From the NCBI GenBank assembly GCA_947452535.1, contig CANGCM010000001.1, positions 62,001 to 126,000 on the forward strand: 64,000 nt of DNA. The letters run 5' to 3'. Positions 61,834 to 64,000 of the stretch are shown one piece after another. Position 1 is the stretch's first letter. Each line of letters begins with the position of its first letter. The notes below the pieces were generated by a model. It was not told where the DNA came from and searched no databases. It saw only the letters and a list, made by a program, of their open reading frames with translations. The position numbers were made by a program, and so were the translations under genes. This DNA is from Burkholderiaceae bacterium. GTDB lineage: Bacteria; Pseudomonadota; Gammaproteobacteria; Burkholderiales; Burkholderiaceae.

Positions 61834-64000
61834 TTACGCTCTCATTTTCTTTGAGGCTAAAGCCGCCTTGACTCTTTCCGGCGTGAGTGGCAAATCATAA
61901 ATCCGCTGACCAAGCGCATGAGCTACTGCGTTCGCAATTGCAGCGCAACCTGGTCCTTGTGACCCCTCGCCCACTCCCAGTGATTTTTCATTTTCGCGAT
62001 TGATAATATCTACAAAGACATTAGGTACATCAACAAATCGCATGATTGGATACTCAGCCCACGAAGCTGTCCGAATTCCGTCCTGATTAAATGACACAGA
62101 CTCATATAGGGTCCAGCTTGCAGTTTGCACTAAGCCGCCCTCGATTTGGTTTTTAAAGCCATCTGGGTTGATAGCCAATCCGCCATCTGCAGCAGCGTAG
62201 ATGTTAGTAACGGTAATTTTCCCAGTACTAGGGTTGATTTCCACTTCAGCAACGCAAGCGACATATGCGGAAAGATTTTTATATTTTGCAAAAGCCATGC
62301 CACGACCGCTTAATTTGCTACCCTTCTTAACAGCAGAAGATTGCTTATTCCAGTTAGCCATTTCCGCTGCACGTGTAATCACATCCTTAGCGCGCGTGTC
62401 TTGTAGATTATTCAGACGAAATTGCACTGGATCGACATTAGCAGCTATAGCCAAATCATCCATCATCGATTCAATGGCAAAGACATTGGCATAGGCTCCC
62501 AGGGTTCGTAATGCTGAGACCCTTAATGGCATATCAGTCAGGAGGTGATTAATGACCTTCTGATTAGGGAAGACATAGAGCGGTACAGCGTTTCGATCAG
62601 ATCCTCCAGCAGGTTGCGGAATATTTTTTACTGGTGAGGCTGCAAAAGGTTTTTCTAAATACCAGCCGGTTGATAAGTTAACGCCTGTAGCCTCGCCAGG
62701 TCTGGTGCTATGGGTATTACTCCATAGCTCATGCTTCCAATCCACTATTTTTCCTGCGGAATCCAAGGAAGCATCAATGTTAATAATCATGGCAGAGCCA
62801 TATGGCTCCCATTTAAACTCATCCTCGCGCATCCACTGCAAACGGATCGGCTTACTTGGTAATGCATTCGCAATCAAGGCGGCATCTAAAGCCACATCGT
62901 CTGCTCCGCTTTGACCATACATACCCGAGCCTTCTTGATGAATACACACCACTTTCTCGGGAGGAAGGCCTAGAACCTTAACCAGGTCAGTTCTTAGAGG
63001 GTACATCCCTTGGCTATGCGTCCATACCTTCATTACGCCATCTTGCATATGGGCAATAGCGCAAGAAGGCCCGATTGATCCATGGGCAGTAAAAGGCTTC
63101 GTAAATTGCGCAGTCAAGGTTTTAGTTGGTGCGCCTGCAGGACCCTGCTTTACTCCAACCACGGTATCGACTGAAGGCTTTTGCTTCATCTGATTAAACC
63201 AAGACGGCAGGGTTGCAGGTAGATCTTTAGCTAACTTCCATTTAGCGAGCCGTTTCACAGCTTCTTGCGCGGCGATCGCTTGCTCTTCACGTTGTGCTAC
63301 TACGGCTAAGAAACTACCATTACGAACTACAGCCACTACACCAGGCATCTTCTCTACCTTAGCAGCATCTATTTGCAATAGAGCGGCTCTAGGAGCTGGT
63401 GGCCTGACGACACGAGCATGCAGCATTCCAGGCATCTTCATATCCTGAACATACGCCGGCCTGCCAGATACTTTTGCTGGAATGTCTACCCGCTCAATCG
63501 ATTTACCAATGAGAGTGTGATTGACCTTTAAGGGAGCTTTAGTTGTTACAGGTCGTTTGAGAAGAACCTCTTTACTTAGATTCCAGTAGGAAGTTGATTT
63601 ACCGTCCTTACCAATGATCTCGCCATTACGAACGCTCAATTCAGAGACTGGTAATCCCAGTGAACTGGAAGCTTGATCCAAGAAAATAGCGCGCGCTTCT
63701 GCACAGGCATGGCGCAAAGCAATCCCGCCGTATTCAATAGACTGACTTCCAGAGGTCACACCCTCATTAGGAGAAATTCCGGTGGTAGTAGGAATCATCT
63801 CTAAGCGAGATAGATCAACATCAAGCTCATCAGCAACAATTTGCATTAAAGCAGTAGTAATGCCCTGCCCAAACTCTACCTTCCCAGCTAAGACCACAAC
63901 CTTCCCATCGGGACGAATATGCAACCAACTATCGAGCTGTGGATTACCAGCCAAGCTACCTGGTAGTGAGGGTGTAGTCTGCGCCAATAGGCTGGGCATC
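61834..64000 (-). CDS. Molybdopterin-binding large subunit of an aldehyde/isoquinoline oxidoreductase, 5' end missing
   Basis: At least 721 aa of a xanthine-oxidase family large subunit, closest by eye to isoquinoline 1-oxidoreductase beta (IorB). LDSWLHIRPDGKVVVLAGKVEFGQGI is the typical start of the cofactor domain; SGSQSIEYGGIALRHACAEAR, HQEGSGMYGQSGADDVALDAALIA and the C-terminal catalytic-glutamate loop SLGVGEGSQGPGCAAIANAVAHAL are present. The Tat-type signal expected at the N-terminus is not in the window; the ATG at 63999 is likely internal. The partner iron-sulfur subunit is probably just outside. Its substrate is an aldehyde or N-heterocycle, not determinable here. Confidence 0.88.
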   Translation of the reverse strand, partial: MPSLLAQTTPSLPGSLAGNPQLDSWLHIRPDGKVVVLAGKVEFGQGITTALMQIVADELDVDLSRLEMIPTTTGISPNEGVTSGSQSIEYGGIALRHACAEARAIFLDQASSSLGLPVSELSVRNGEIIGKDGKSTSYWNLSKEVLLKRPVTTKAPLKVNHTLIGKSIERVDIPAKVSGRPAYVQDMKMPGMLHARVVRPPAPRAALLQIDAAKVEKMPGVVAVVRNGSFLAVVAQREEQAIAAQEAVKRLAKWKLAKDLPATLPSWFNQMKQKPSVDTVVGVKQGPAGAPTKTLTAQFTKPFTAHGSIGPSCAIAHMQDGVMKVWTHSQGMYPLRTDLVKVLGLPPEKVVCIHQEGSGMYGQSGADDVALDAALIANALPSKPIRLQWMREDEFKWEPYGSAMIINIDASLDSAGKIVDWKHELWSNTHSTRPGEATGVNLSTGWYLEKPFAASPVKNIPQPAGGSDRNAVPLYVFPNQKVINHLLTDMPLRVSALRTLGAYANVFAIESMMDDLAIAANVDPVQFRLNNLQDTRAKDVITRAAEMANWNKQSSAVKKGSKLSGRGMAFAKYKNLSAYVACVAEVEINPSTGKITVTNIYAAADGGLAINPDGFKNQIEGGLVQTASWTLYESVSFNQDGIRTASWAEYPIMRFVDVPNVFVDIINRENEKSLGVGEGSQGPGCAAIANAVAHALGQRIYDLPLTPERVKAALASKKMRA

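Noticed and set aside
61672-61854. A 60-codon plus-strand frame upstream of gltI
   Set aside because: TTG start without Shine-Dalgarno, runs antisense into the molybdenum hydroxylase gene, no recognised similarity; could be a remnant but not supportable.

Overview
The window looks like a chromosomal segment of a betaproteobacterium of the Burkholderiales, most likely Polynucleobacter or a close relative. The protein sequences (AccA, CysS, TrpS type II, the OdhAB-Lpd block, BamC, ETF-QO) and the order relA / tRNA-Val / thrS / infC / rpmI / rplT / pheS / pheT / ihfA / merR-like / tRNA-Pro suggest this. The assignment rests on recognition by eye, not on a search.

Layout. 1-9600: housekeeping genes (accA 3'-truncated by the window, alkA-like, cysS, a TPR lipoprotein, ppiB, lpxH, suhB, trmJ, cysE, an SlyD-type FKBP, a ribosomal oxygenase and a tiny Ala/Pro lipoprotein). 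9657-18178: a long minus-strand run with bamC, dapA, a methyltransferase, trpS, a PHP phosphoesterase, zapE, lpdA and sucB. 18222-23046: sucA, an unusual HTH-plus-receiver protein, an H-NS family protein and a thioesterase. 23099-30692: tRNA-Pro(GGG), then the translation operon read leftward from thrS to the merR-like gene.

30768-41190 is an integrated element of 10,370 bp bounded by a perfect 53-bp direct repeat made of the 3' part of tRNA-Val(GAC). It carries a tyrosine integrase next to the intact tRNA, a primase/helicase-like replication protein, an iteron-like GAGGT/ACCTC array that could be its origin, three tandem paralogous small proteins, a probable small terminase, a fused prohead protease-major capsid gene, an HK97-type portal and an oppositely oriented cassette of five small secreted or membrane proteins. 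I see no large terminase, head-tail connector, tail, holin or lysin. This is the composition expected of a phage satellite that builds at least part of its own capsid and borrows the rest from a helper phage, not of a complete prophage. It is the most interesting part of the window.

41143-64000: the intact tRNA-Val, relA, a cation-efflux transporter fused to an alpha/beta hydrolase, scoAB, ETF-ubiquinone oxidoreductase, two MFS transporters, aroC, a CBS protein, a YihY protein, wrbA, a DUF2069-like membrane protein, a periplasmic sulfurtransferase, a histone H1-like protein beside ppk2, a fluoroacetate-dehalogenase-like hydrolase, a glutamate/aspartate ABC transporter (gltIJKL) and the 3' part of a molybdenum hydroxylase large subunit.

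The host genes cover lipid synthesis, amino-acid biosynthesis, the TCA cycle, translation and ketone/acyl degradation. The satellite separates relA and tRNA-Val from thrS, and a strong terminator-like hairpin lies only about 24 nt before the thrS start codon, so expression of thrS after integration is an open question. No rRNA, CRISPR array or insertion sequence was seen, and no gene-free stretch exceeds 300 bases.
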